NCBI GenBank assembly: GCA_037042915.1
Contig: CM073195.1
Coordinates: 2,108,001 to 2,172,000 of the forward strand
Reading direction: 5' to 3'
From: Auricularia sp. M13
Taxonomy: Eukaryota; Basidiomycota; Agaricomycetes; Auriculariales; Auriculariaceae
Length of the DNA stretch: 64,000 bases
In this document: positions 45,001 through 54,927 of the stretch, one piece after another
Layout of the letters: every line of letters begins with the position of its first letter
How positions within the stretch are numbered: position 1 is the first letter of the stretch
Translations under genes and position numbers: made by a program
The notes under the pieces: generated by a model
Told to the model about the DNA's origin: nothing
What the model saw: only the letters and a program-made list of their open reading frames with translations
The model's database searches: none

Positions 45001-46585
45001 CGCTGCTTGAGGATGTCTGGCTGGCAGAGATCCCGCAGGGCAATGCACCTTGGTTAATGGATGCCACAGTTCGCGCTGGCATTTGCGCTCAGCTCTGCAT
45101 AGATCGTTGCAAGGAGGAGGAGCGACGTCTCGCCCGTGAAGAACAGCAGCTCTTTGCCTGGGCCACCCGGGAGAGCAAGGCCCTTCAGATTGCGTTCGCC
45201 GACGAAGCCAGTGAGCCAGCAGCCTCCCACCGAGTTGCTCGTCTGATAACTTGACAGATGCAGCCCTACGGCCTTTGCTTCTTAATGAGCGTGCCCGTCT
45301 CGAGGATATGCTGTCTGGATGCAGCGAACTGACCATACCATTTGCTCAATGGATGTCATTAATCCGGCAGCTGCTGAACCCTTCGCTGGCCGCCGCCGGA
45401 ACTGCAGACAGTCCTTCGACGGCAGCCGCTGTTCTTCCCTCGCCGGCCAACTCCCTTGCATCGTCACCAGTCCCCTCCTCGCCGGCTACTGATCCATTCG
45501 TTCTGCCGGCCATCGAACAAGGGCTTCCAACACCACCTACCACACCCCATCATCCTCTGCCGTACCAACTGACAATGCAAATGGTCGATGAGAGTGATGA
45601 CGAAAACACAGACGACGACGACGAGTCTTTCATTGGCGCCAGGCAACTTTTTCATGAGGCTGTCGAAGAGGACGCTGAAGACCCCGTTATTCAATGTTCC
45701 GTACGGGAGGTTGATCACAAGGTGTGGAACTCTTACCGTCCATTTCGACCAGAATGCTTACTGCTGTAGATTGATGACTCTGCGCTGGACAAGTCCTTTT
45801 CTGCATTACTGCGCAACCAGTCCCCAGGACAACAGCCACCCCGGCATCTTTGCCGGCCGGCCGGCGAGGGATTTAAGCGGCTGGATGTTCCCCAGCAGAC
45901 TGCTATCCGGCTTTGTGAAGGCTACCCTCTCCCCGAACAGGCACTTTATGCTTGCCTGGCATTGCTGGCTGCAACATTTCCCTCTCGGATGCACAAGATG
46001 GCCGTTTTAACTCCATATTCGTACACTGCATGGTGTGATGGAACATCTATTCCTCAAATCGTCCGATCTCTGCGTGGTATTCCCTTTTCTACCCGCCCCA
46101 TTCTTGTTCTTCCTCTTCAGGATGAAAAGCGCTGGATTATGGCGTTCATCTATCTTGAAACCGGCCGCATCGAGCTCTTTGATAGCCATGCTTGTCCGGA
46201 GACCTTCCGCCGGCAGATTAATGTGAGGCCTTGCTTTTAACTCTGGAAAAATGTTGTCTGATGGTTGATGCAGCTTATTTCTCAGTTTATCTCATTGCTG
46301 CTCATTGAGGCCAGTCGTCAGGGTCAATACGATGCTCGCCGGCCGCCGTCGGGATGGTCTGCAATGCCCCTTGTTGTAAGGTCCATCTATCCTCTTTCCT
46401 AGCCTCAGCTGAACTCTTAATAACAGCCTGCTTCAATTGGAAAGGCCAACGACTGTGGTGTTTGGTGTTTGGCTGCATATGCCGCAGTATTGAGATCATG
46501 GCGGTCCACAGGTATTGGAGAAGAGGATATTATCTACCTCAGGCGTTTTCTTTACTCCCTCCTCGTTCGTCCAGATAAGATGTAG
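42022..46585 (+). CDS. KDZ transposase with C-terminal Ulp1-like domain, one frame break
   Basis: Exons by eye: 42022-42580, 42633-43316, 43372-43829, 43894-44073, 44127-44340, 44389-44762, 44821-45210, 45258-45721, 45770-46222, about 46274-46375, and 46427-46585. A CxC-type cysteine cluster (TCPHLC, then FCEHTPLPATLLAHGFF) precedes the RNase H-fold core: first Asp in YQVASDGNFMHRH, the diagnostic GLMAMVCRHDIP and NIDTPGEQQKFKVAL, second Asp near AYDINC, and Glu in DGEGVERLWSRL. A coiled coil and the RFFEWERIDQAVGG block follow. The C-terminal Ulp1-like part has the FDSHA acid and KANDCGVWCLAAY cysteine, but Arg-Trp (DEKRWIMAFI) where His-Trp is expected. Near 44616 the frame needs one extra base to join SLNVRSSFP to the ADYGWDFAKTLV block; no intron fits. 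Confidence 0.88.
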
Positions 46586-46699
46586 CTCCGATGTAGTTAC
46601 TCGCCACCGGTAAGGAATCGTCCAACTACACTTTCACCTGCCTATGTTGTTGCTGCTGCCGGTGAGCTGTTTGCCGGCTGCGGCCTTGTACTGTAAGAT

Positions 46700-47830
46700 T
46701 TCGTCGGCCACAAGACAAACATTATCTAGAGCATCATCAAGATACAAACAGCATCTATAGCCTGCCAAGATTTTCCACCATCATTCGGATGCAGCAATGC
46801 CCTGTTGTTGTTGCTGCTGCTGTCGGTCGCCGGCCAGACTCAAGATGTTTTCAGCGGCAATGTGGTATTTCGTCGGCCACAGCACAGAAACACTATCTAG
46901 AGCCTCATCAAGATACAAACAGCATCTATCGTCTGCCAAAGCTCTCCACAACTCTTCGTCTGCAGCAACGCCCTGTTGTTGTTGCTGCTGCTGTCGTTCA
47001 CCGGCCAGACCCAAGACGTTTTCAGTGGCGAGGTGGTGATTGCTCTTTCCGGCAAGACTCGTTGGCGGCGATGCCATGTTCGCCGGCTGCTCGCTTTTCA
47101 GCGGCCAGACGCCACATCGTCCGCCGGAAGCGAAGTTCTCCACGGCAGGGATACCCTGTTGTTTGCCGGCCATACTGTGTTGTCAAGACTCTCCGCCGGC
47201 GGCGATTTGCTGAGTGCCGTCACCGGCCAGGCTGCTCAGGACTGTTCACCGGCAGCAACAGCATGTTCGCCGGTTCTGGCGTAGTATCCTAAGATGTCTC
47301 AGGCTGCAAGACAGAAACACCATCTACACCACTGGCTCTCGCCTGCCTCTGTTGTTGCTGCTGCCGGTGAGCTGTTTGCCAGTGTTTACTGGCTGCGGGT
47401 CGGCCACAGCACAGAAACACTATCTAGAGCCTCATCAAGATACAAACAGCATCTATCGTCTGCCAAAGCTCTCCAGAACTCTTCGGCTGCAGCAACGCCC
47501 TGTTGTTGCTGCTGCTGCTGTCGTTCACCGGCCAGACCCAAGACGTTTTCAGCGGCGAGGTGGTGATTGCTCTTGCCGGCAAGACTCGTTGGCGGCGATG
47601 CCATGTTCGCCGGCTGCTCGTTGTTCGGCGGCCAGACGCCACATCGTCCGCCGGCGGCGATGTTCTCCACGGCAAGGATGTCCTGTTGTTCGCCGGCCAT
47701 ACATAGTGTTCGACGACCACAGCCAAAACTCTCCGCCGGCGGCGATGTGCTGATTGCTCTTGCCGGCCAGACTGCTCAGGACCGTTCACCGGCAGCGCAA
47801 ACATGCCTTCGCTGCCGGTGAACGGTCCTA
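46700..47830. repeat. Right subterminal repeats rich in CCGGC and CTG/TTG triplets
   Basis: A unit of about 295 bp (46880-47175) recurs at 47407-47702 with few changes, and a partial older copy lies at 46716-46850. Each unit contains a (TGTTGC)/(TGC) run, the words CACCGGCCAGAC and TCGCCGGC, and no gene. Open frames here only reflect the triplet runs. Confidence 0.8.
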
Positions 47831-48350
47831 AGATTTTGTCGGCCACAAGACAAAAATGCCATGTTTGCCGTCTGCTCGTTGTTTGGCGGCCCGGCGCGAG
47901 ATCGTCCTCCAGCAGCAATGTGCTGTTGCAGCTCTTACTACCCTGTACAACAGCGGGAATATCTTTGTCTCTAGCATAGCTCTGATTAGCCACTTCAGAA
48001 TTGAGTCCTGCGGTCTGACTGCTCAATGACCAATCGAACCAACCCCCCATCACTTTTGTCGCTAACTGTTACAGTTTGTTTACCGGCAGCGACGTCGTGT
48101 TGCTGCTGCTGTTGGTGATTAGTTGTTCGGCGGCCAAACCCGAGACTGTACGGCGACGGCAAAATCCTCATAAGACTGTCCGCCGGCAGTGATATGCTGC
48201 TGCTGTTGTTGGTGTCAAACCTCGCCGGCCAGACGACTTTGCCGTGTTGTTCATAAGACAAAAACCGCAACCTCCTCTAGCTATCCTACACTACCCTGTA
48301 CAACAACGGGCACATATTGGGCGCTAGCATGGCCCTGCTCAGCCAGTTCA

Positions 48351-48462
48351 TAATTGAGTCCTGCTGTCTGAAGGTTGAAGCCTTCATCACCAATCGAATC
48401 AACCCCTAATTGAGTCCTGCTGTCTGAAGGTTGAAGCCTTCATCACCAATCGAATCAACCCC
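48351..48462. repeat. Exact 56-bp tandem duplication
   Basis: The 56-bp unit starting TAATTGAGTCCTGCTG occupies 48351-48406 and is repeated at 48407-48462. It lies in the right subterminal region of the KDZ element, next to the right copy of the subterminal motif (48298). A (CAG/CAA)n run follows near 48572-48608. Confidence 0.9.
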
Positions 48463-48647
48463 CATGTTCAACAACGTGCACATAGTCTTCGCTGGAATGG
48501 CTCTGCTCAGCCAGTAATGGGACAAGCAGTAGTGTAGGTCAATGTGATTTCTGTCTTTCCAAGGTACAGCAGGAGCGGCAGCAACAACAACAGCAGCAGC
48601 AGCAGCACCCTATTCAAGTGATTCTATTGCATGAAATATTACTTCAA

Positions 48648-49165
48648 ACATGTATGCCACTATGTATTAGAGGGTGCAGGGGAAGGAATGTTTTTTTATT
48701 CCGCCTGCCGACGAATATTCTGCCTGCCAGCGAACGATCCGGTCAACGGCGGCCGCATTTGAAGCAAACAAACCCGGATTGATGCGGGTCGGCATTTGCC
48801 ATAAGCGCCGGCGAGCGGATGCTTTTGGCGTCCCGCACATCGGGCCCGACGATCCCCGGAGATTGCCGGTAGCGCCCCATTAGCGCCGGCTGATGGCTGC
48901 CGACGACGGCCGCGACGGTCAGTGGACAGGCCCTATGTCGCCGCCGACAGCAGCCAGGGCCGCTGGAGCGACGGCGGCGGCAGTTGAGGCGACGGCGGCG
49001 GCCGTCGAGGCGACGGCGGCGGCCGCGGAAAGGACAGCCCCGCCGGTCGATGTCGCCAGCGACCGATATAATCTGGCCGACGGACAGATTTAAGGGGGGT
49101 TGTTCTGATACTGGGAAACCCCCCTTCGGATGTATTCGGGACCTCCGTGGTGACTGCCTGGGGTG
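48648..49165 (-). repeat. Right terminal inverted repeat of KDZ element
   Basis: About 518 bp, the inverted partner of 28283-28799. It ends GGTGACTGCCTGGGGTG and is followed by the CCAATGAA target duplication at 49166-49173. Confidence 0.9.
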
Positions 49166-50270
49166 CCAATGAAGGCCGCGAAAATGTGGTTCATAAGGGT
49201 CTGGTACGTCGCCGGTGCATTACAATCACCGATCTGCATTACCAGGCTTTCGAGCGTCCCGTCTGGAGTATTAAACATGGTACGAGCTACATGTTCTGGT
49301 TTGACCCGGATTTGCTCATACGCGTCTTTCCCGTCTATCAGGCTGCGATACGGGTGTTTGACCACATTCCGCAGGATTTCCTCAATGTCGGGCAAGGGTG
49401 CGGCTACCTTGACCGTATTCTCGTTGCGGCGCCGCGTGTCAATGACCGTACGTATCTTTATTTGCCCATCTGGTGTCTTTGGCTTGGGGATGATTAATAA
49501 CGGACAGCACGTTCCTCCTGCGGAGTAGCGCCAGCGCCCAGTTTTCAGGTAATCCAGTTTCTTCTTTATCCACAACGGTCGCAACGCCTCAGGGCAGCGC
49601 GACGGTCGGTATGGATAGATGGCTGATTCATCTTTTAGTGGTATCTCATGGTTTATCGCGCGCAACGGCGGTAACGGCGTGTTGGCCGCTTCTTGGAACA
49701 AATCCTCAGCGGCGCGGAAGATCCTAGTGCGTATGTTGTCTATCCGCTCGGTTTCCAGCCGCGCCATGGCTGACTGGAGTACTAGCATAGCTTTGCCCTC
49801 GAGCGGCTGCGAGTCTATACTCCCAACGAGCACGCGAGTCGGATTCAGTCCGATCAGGACCGCATGCTGCCACAGGAAAGGGGTCCCCAACACTATATCA
49901 TAGGAATCGACGTTGGCCACGTCCCAGGTACGCGTCTCGTTTATTTCCTGGTAACGGAATCGAGTCTCACACTCGACATTGACTTTTGACCGTGACCCGA
50001 CGATGGCCAGTTGCAAATCCAGAGGCTGCGCCTTCTGCTTGCACTTTACTCGAAGCTGGTCCGCCAGTGTGGTAGACATGAAGTCGGTGAGCGATCCCGA
50101 GTCTATTAACGCATTGCATCGCTGATCGTTGATGTATACATGAACAGTTACGGGCATGGGGAACAACCGCTCGTCTCGTTTGATACGCATGCCACTCTTG
50201 GGAAGGGATGTAACGGTACGTTCGCTCACTTTCTGACTCGAGTCCGAGCTCAAGTCGGCGGACCTCTTCG
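49166..50270 (-). CDS. Gypsy protease and N-terminal RT (fragment)
   Basis: Upstream part of the split polyprotein. The aspartic protease active site is NALIDSGSLTDFMST, followed by the flap/second-half signature YDIVLGTPFLWQHAVL. RT fingers include LPPLRAINHEIPLKDE, YPYRPSRCPEALRPLW and RYSAGGTCCPLLIIPKP. The RT palm has the first catalytic Asp in DGKDAYEQIRV and the QIGDCNAPATYQTLMNHI helix. The frame is cut by the KDZ element at HIFAAFIG. The upstream limit is uncertain: the gag-like frame overlaps this one and is offset by one base near 50240, so a +1 shift or an intron would be needed to fuse them. Confidence 0.88.
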
Positions 50271-51585
50271 TTTGCAAGGACACGCGCGCCGCGGCGCAGA
50301 TTGGCGGTAGCACGGCGGCGGCGGAGACGCCTCTCGCGCCACGGGCGGCGCGGATACTCGACGATGACGCAGTCGTCGTCGTCGTACTCGGGTTCGTCGT
50401 CGGCGCCGTCAGAGCTCGTGGTGATGAGTGAATCGGCGCTGAACAGGCTGCTCGCGCGCTCTGACTCGTCGAGGTCAGGACGGACGTCGACGGTGCGGTG
50501 CAGATTCTCGCCCGACTCAACCGAAATCGAACTGCTCCGTGATGGCGCGAGTAGAGTGGGCATATCTCCGTAAGTGACTTCAGAGCCAGGCTCGCTGGAC
50601 GGAAGAGGTGGGGTAATTGGTCCAGGAGCACGCTCGACCTGGGCATTCCCAGGTCCGTAGTCGCCCGAGATGTCTTCCATGAGGGCGAGCCGCTCATCCT
50701 CGCTCCCGTCACCCGTAGACCCGTCGCCATCGCTGTCAGAAGCGAAATGGCGAAGTTGCTCGCACCCGGACGCGGGTTCGTACGCGCTCCAGACATCTTC
50801 CATGGAAATCGGCTTCTGATAGAGGTCCTCAGGGCGGTAGCTGGCGTCTCGGGAGAACATGCGCGCGCGACGGTGGCCGATATACTCCAGCCATTCGCCT
50901 CGGCGGGTAACGGCGCTTGCGGTGGGTTCCATTGGCAATTGCCAGTCGATAAAGGAGTCTGACGCGAAGCTAACGCAGCGCGTCTCCTCCCGACCCATCT
51001 ATTGCGCGCGTCAGCGGTATCCGCGGCTGGTAAGGCGCCGCAACGTACCAGGGATCCCGGGCGAGGCGATAGCTCGGCGCGGCGCAGAACTTCGGCCAGC
51101 GTAATCCCGTTGTTCAGCTCGGCGGCGGTGAGCTCGTAGCAGGTCCCGTAAAGCTGATCGCGAACCCAGAGCTCATCGCCGTTGGTCTGGAGGAGCCAAC
51201 GGTCCGTCTCATCGCCTCCGTACTCGGCCAGGTCGCCGACCGAGCGCACAACAGCCCAGCTGTGCCCGACGCAAGTGAGCGCTCCCATAATGGGCTCTAG
51301 GAGCGGCGACGCGAGGTTTCCGACCTGGAAGATGCGCCCCAGGTCACTCGTACGGATGCCGAGATGGCGAGCGACCGCAAGGCCCACGTCCACGCCCAGC
51401 GGGCTGAAAGCTGCGATCGGGAAGACCAGCTCGCACTCGCGGACCTCGTCGTAGGCGATGAGATATTCGGGCATGATGTCGGGCGCATCGCTGTCTCCCG
51501 CGGTGACGATGTGGAAGCGCGCGCCGGGATGGGCGAAGCCACGGCGGATTGCGGTGAGAGGGTGGTGCCAGTTGTCGGGTGTAGC
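50240..51585 (-). CDS. Gag-position protein of unknown family, two exons
   Basis: A first exon 51585-51049 (acceptor CCTTAG just upstream) encodes WHHPLTAIRRGFAHPGARFH, then MPEYLIAYDEVRECELVFPI and LWVRDQLYGTCYELTAAELN. A 50-nt GTACGT-to-ATAG intron (51048-50999) leads to MGREETRCVSFASDSF, FSRDASYRPEDLYQKP and an acidic serine-rich region, then an Arg-rich stretch (RPWRERRLRRRRATANLRR) near 50330. It lies where gag should be, directly upstream of protease, but has an intron and no CCHC knuckle. It may instead be an unrelated gene into which a 5'-truncated Gypsy copy was inserted. I cannot decide between these. Confidence 0.5.
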
Positions 51586-51672
51586 CTAAGGCATGACTTT
51601 CTGGGGAAACTCCCCTCACACTCCGGTGCCCCGGCAGGCAGGGGCCCCACACATGAGGGTACCCGAATATGA

Positions 51673-51714
51673 GGGGCCCCAAGTACAAGGGGTACCAAGT
51701 ACTTGGGGGGCCCC
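51673..51714. repeat. GC-rich hairpin
   Basis: Arms GGGGCCCCAAGTAC (51673-51686) and GTACTTGGGGGGCCCC (51699-51714) pair except for two extra G. Related GGGGCCCC and GGTACC words surround it (51640-51720). It lies between the gag-position frame and the second KDZ gene. Confidence 0.7.
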
Positions 51715-51886
51715 AGATTCGTGCAACTCACGAGCGTGAGCCCCCATTTTGTGCCCGCCGGACGGCCAAACCGGAGCAAGTGTACATACATGCCGGAACC
51801 GAGTCAAACTCCCCCCCCACCGCGCAGTCTACTGAAAAATGTACCTATCGTATATACAAATTCGAAGGCGATCGGAAATGCTAAGT

Positions 51887-54800
51887 CTAAGAGCCCGTTT
51901 TGCGCGCGGCAGCGAGTCGGCACTCCCGGTTCCAGATCGCGAAGTACGTTTGCGTAAAGATAATGGCGTGTCGCTGAGACATGTAGCTGAGCGGGCGGCG
52001 TATGCGCAGAAGACCTCGATTACCGCACTCGGCGGCGCTGGAGTTGACCTGCGTGAGTTCCGGGTCGTTCCGATAGCTGCTGATTTTGCAGCACTTGGAG
52101 CAGCGGCTGTGTCCTTCGCCGTGGAAGCCGTCGATCACAAAGCGGGTATTCTTGAAAAACCTCGGTTCGCGGAGCATGCAGTAGTGGGCCAGCGCGCGCA
52201 CGCGAAGTCGTACACAACGGTCTTCGGCGGATCGGTCCAGCGGGTAAACAGCGCCGAGAACACGTCGTTGCGACCCTCACCAGTTGGGATACAGTGAAAC
52301 CCGAGGCAGACCAAGTGCGGACACCAAGCAGCCATCAAACCACCGGTCTGCCCGCTGATGCCGTAGGCCTCGAAGTACTTGGAACAACCTATACCGCCCG
52401 CGCCGGCATCCGTTATGACCGATCGGTCAACCTTCTTGTCGCCGGGCAGATGCGGGTATTCCGGTCGAACTCGCACCTGAGGGCGACCGTAAAAGCATCC
52501 TGTCTACAACACATTAGTCTCATCTATCTTTGTATAACGGAACAAACTAACCTCCTCCCACTGATCTTCATGTTCAGTGGGCACTCCGGGTTCGAACTCG
52601 TGATCACTCAAACTGGCCGACACACGCATTGCGTGACGCCTAACGAATTCCACAACACCGCGAAGTGTTGAAGAGTATGAGCCTTTCTCCTTCCACTCCT
52701 GCTCAGCGACAGCACCGATGGCTGGGACAGTACGCCGCAGAACGTCTGCTGCGACAGCCTCGTTCTTCTCGAGGCTGAGCAGCGCTACCCATGTCGGCGC
52801 AGGCGTGAAGAGCAGGACAGATTCGTAGGCAAGCACCTACTCGAGGCGTCAATATTGCGCGTAACATCTCATGATGTGCCACGCACCTGGTTGAGTAACT
52901 CGAGATACGGCTTGCGCGCCTGCTCGTCGGGCTCGTAGTTTGGCGTCACGAAGAACTCGAACATTGCACCCAAAGATGGATTGACGAGACGAAGCTCCTG
53001 GGCAATGCCCGGGAGGCTGGCTCGCATTGCGCTGTCAACTGTGTCGCGTTTCGAGAGACGAACGTCGGTTGCGCGGACAGCTCGGACTACGTCGACATCG
53101 GCATCTGGCACAGCGCGCCCACTGTCGTCTTCGTCGACGTTGTATGATATCCCGTCAATCGCCGAAGAGTTGGCCTTTGTCAGACCCTGGCGCCATCGAA
53201 CAGCACGCTGCCCGCGCTGTCGGGCATTACCCCAGACTACGGATACAGACTCGATAGGCGTCCTGACCGTGTGCCGCACCGGCGCGCCAGGCAGAATCGT
53301 TGTCGGCGGCATCAGCGTCGATGTCCGGTGCTTCTTGTCGAATCCAGCAGTGACACCGTCAAAGATAACCGCTGGCGGATCGGGACCACAAGTGGTGCAA
53401 AGAAAACTGTCGCCAAGCTGCTGGATTCGACGGAACGAGAACCAGGCTTTCCGGAATGTGTCATCGGAGACGAACGGGACGGGACTTCCGTGCTCCATGT
53501 ATGCACGCGAGACAACAGTGGCGTGCGCGTGAAACGGAAATTCGTGAGCCGTGAACGACGACAAGAAACCGTTTAAGAGTTCGTGTGTGTAGATGCTGCA
53601 GTTATTGAAGTTGAAAAGGCCGAGCTCACGCAAGTCCGGACCCGCATAAACACGCGTCCGCGGGCACGAGCGACAGTCCTGGACCTCCACCTGCGCCCTC
53701 CATGCGCGTTGAGACCCGTAGATGGTACATTCCATGGTCCGCACCGCCGAGTCCCGCTGCCGCACAGCACCACAGCAACATCGTGCCTCCGCTTCGATGC
53801 GAAGAACCTCGGGCACAGGGTACACGAGCGGAAAGGACGGTGCTGTGTCAGTAGGCAGACGACACCACTGAGGAGGCCCGACAGGCAAGCCCGACACGCT
53901 GCGCTCCTCGAGTTTCTCGGCATTGCTGCGTTCGTCGACTGCAAATCTGTGAGAATCAGGACGCGCGGATTGTGGATCTCTTACTTTTCCGCCGCTCATC
54001 CTGCTGTGATTGCTCGACCACATCCTCCTCTGTCACAGTAGCAGCCAGCTCATCTGACTCGACATTATCCCGGTCGTATTTTTGCTCTGCGCTGTGCAGC
54101 GCGCGGCGAATCTTGCCAATATGATGACAGTTTGGCGAGCGATCGCGGCTGCACGCCCAGGTTCCCGTATCGCACGATGTTCCGACATGGGTTACGATGG
54201 TGGGCGGCCCGTCTTTTGCGAGCGATGCAAAGGTCCACTGCGGCAGTCCGGTACTTGATTCAGAGCACGACTCCAGCGGGACGAAGTCGCTTTGTACTAT
54301 AACCAGCTGGTTTCAGCAATACATCATCATACTTGTGTACTGCTCACATTGTTCGCACAGCACCACAAATGGTGGAGGCGACGGATCGATCACGACGCGG
54401 ACATGCACACACTCAGCCACCGACTTGAAATCGGGGCAAGAGCAATAGTATTTCACGCTGCCATTTAACTCGGGTTCCCCGCGCACGATGACCCAGCCAT
54501 GAACTCCAGGATGTACTTGACAAGCCTCAAAGTCGAACAGCTGAGCGACCCATGTTTTCCGGTCGAGCTGCGCGAAGACAACCGTCCTCTCGTCAACCAG
54601 GTCACGATACATCGGATAGAGCTGGTCGACGGGAACACGAGAACGGGCAGCCGTCTTGCGCAGAACAGCACGGCCCGCAGCCCTGCTAGGCGTCTGACTG
54701 GGCCCAGGCATCCCCGTCTCCTTCGCAGGCGTCGTGGGCCCGCCCGAAGCATGGTGAGCCGTCGCCGTCGCCGTCAGCGACGGCGTTGTCGACCCACTCG

Positions 54801-54927
54801 TCCCTGCGACAGGTGCACGAGCCTTTTTGCTCGGGCTTTGCGCCAGCAACAGCGCGCTTTCCTCGTCTTCATCTATTACATGTCTTTTTTTTCCGCGGGC
54901 CTTAGGAGGCAGCCCTTCACGAAACAT
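51887..54927 (-). CDS. Second KDZ transposase (SWIM finger, CxC5/CxC6-like clusters), frame-shifted once
   Basis: Exons by eye: 54927-54348, 54296-53985, 53946-52887, 52836-52552, 52499-51887. The N-terminus is basic (KARGKKRHVIDEDEES). A SWIM-type finger follows (YYCSCPDFKSVAECVHVRVV). Next are a CxC cluster (EARCCCGAV, then CRSCPRTRVYAG) leading into ELGLFNFNNCSIYTHELLNG and FLSSFTAHEFPFHA, which are features of cysteine clusters associated with KDZ transposases. The core has GGLMAAWCPHLVCLGFHCIP, EGRNDVFSALFTRW, the Asp of VVYDFAC, VIDGFHGEGHSRCS and NSSAAECGNRGLLRIR. At 52196-52204 a GCGCGC run is two bases too long (or one too short), which breaks the frame between YDFACA and LAHYCMLRE. 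This transposase is only distantly related to the one at 42-46.6 kb. I did not find terminal repeats for it. Confidence 0.85.

Larger units (their letters stand above)
28283..49165 (+). mobile_element. 20.9-kb KDZ-superfamily DNA transposon
   Basis: Both ends read CACCCCAGGCAGTCACC inward and are flanked by the 8-bp duplication CCAATGAA (28275-28282 and 49166-49173). Terminal inverted repeats extend about 517 bp. The element contains, from left to right, subterminal tandem repeats, a later hAT insertion, a large minus-strand accessory gene (35316-40530), a divergent intergenic region, a plus-strand KDZ transposase gene (42022-46585), and more subterminal repeats. KDZ elements were described from fungi as large transposons that sometimes travel with TET/JBP genes; I see no TET/JBP gene here. 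Excision of the element joins ...HIFAAFIG to VFMDVYLDD of the Gypsy RT in frame. Confidence 0.92.
20000..51585 (-). mobile_element. Gypsy (Ty3-type) retrotransposon, split by two later insertions
   Basis: One minus-strand polyprotein is spread over 49166-50270 (protease, start of RT), 26550-28282 (rest of RT, RNase H, integrase zinc half) and 20891-22232 (integrase core and C-terminus). The gaps are exactly the KDZ element and the nested LTR element. Across each gap, deleting the insert and one target duplication restores the frame. Domain order protease-RT-RNase H-integrase is diagnostic of Ty3/Gypsy. No LTRs of this element were found, so the outer limits given are the limits of coding sequence, including a gag-like frame up to 51585. 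Confidence 0.85.

Noticed and set aside
28283-49165. TET/JBP dioxygenase cargo, expected in some KDZ elements
   Set aside because: I looked for a His-x-Asp ... His/Arg dioxygenase pattern in the accessory gene and small frames and saw none I could support.
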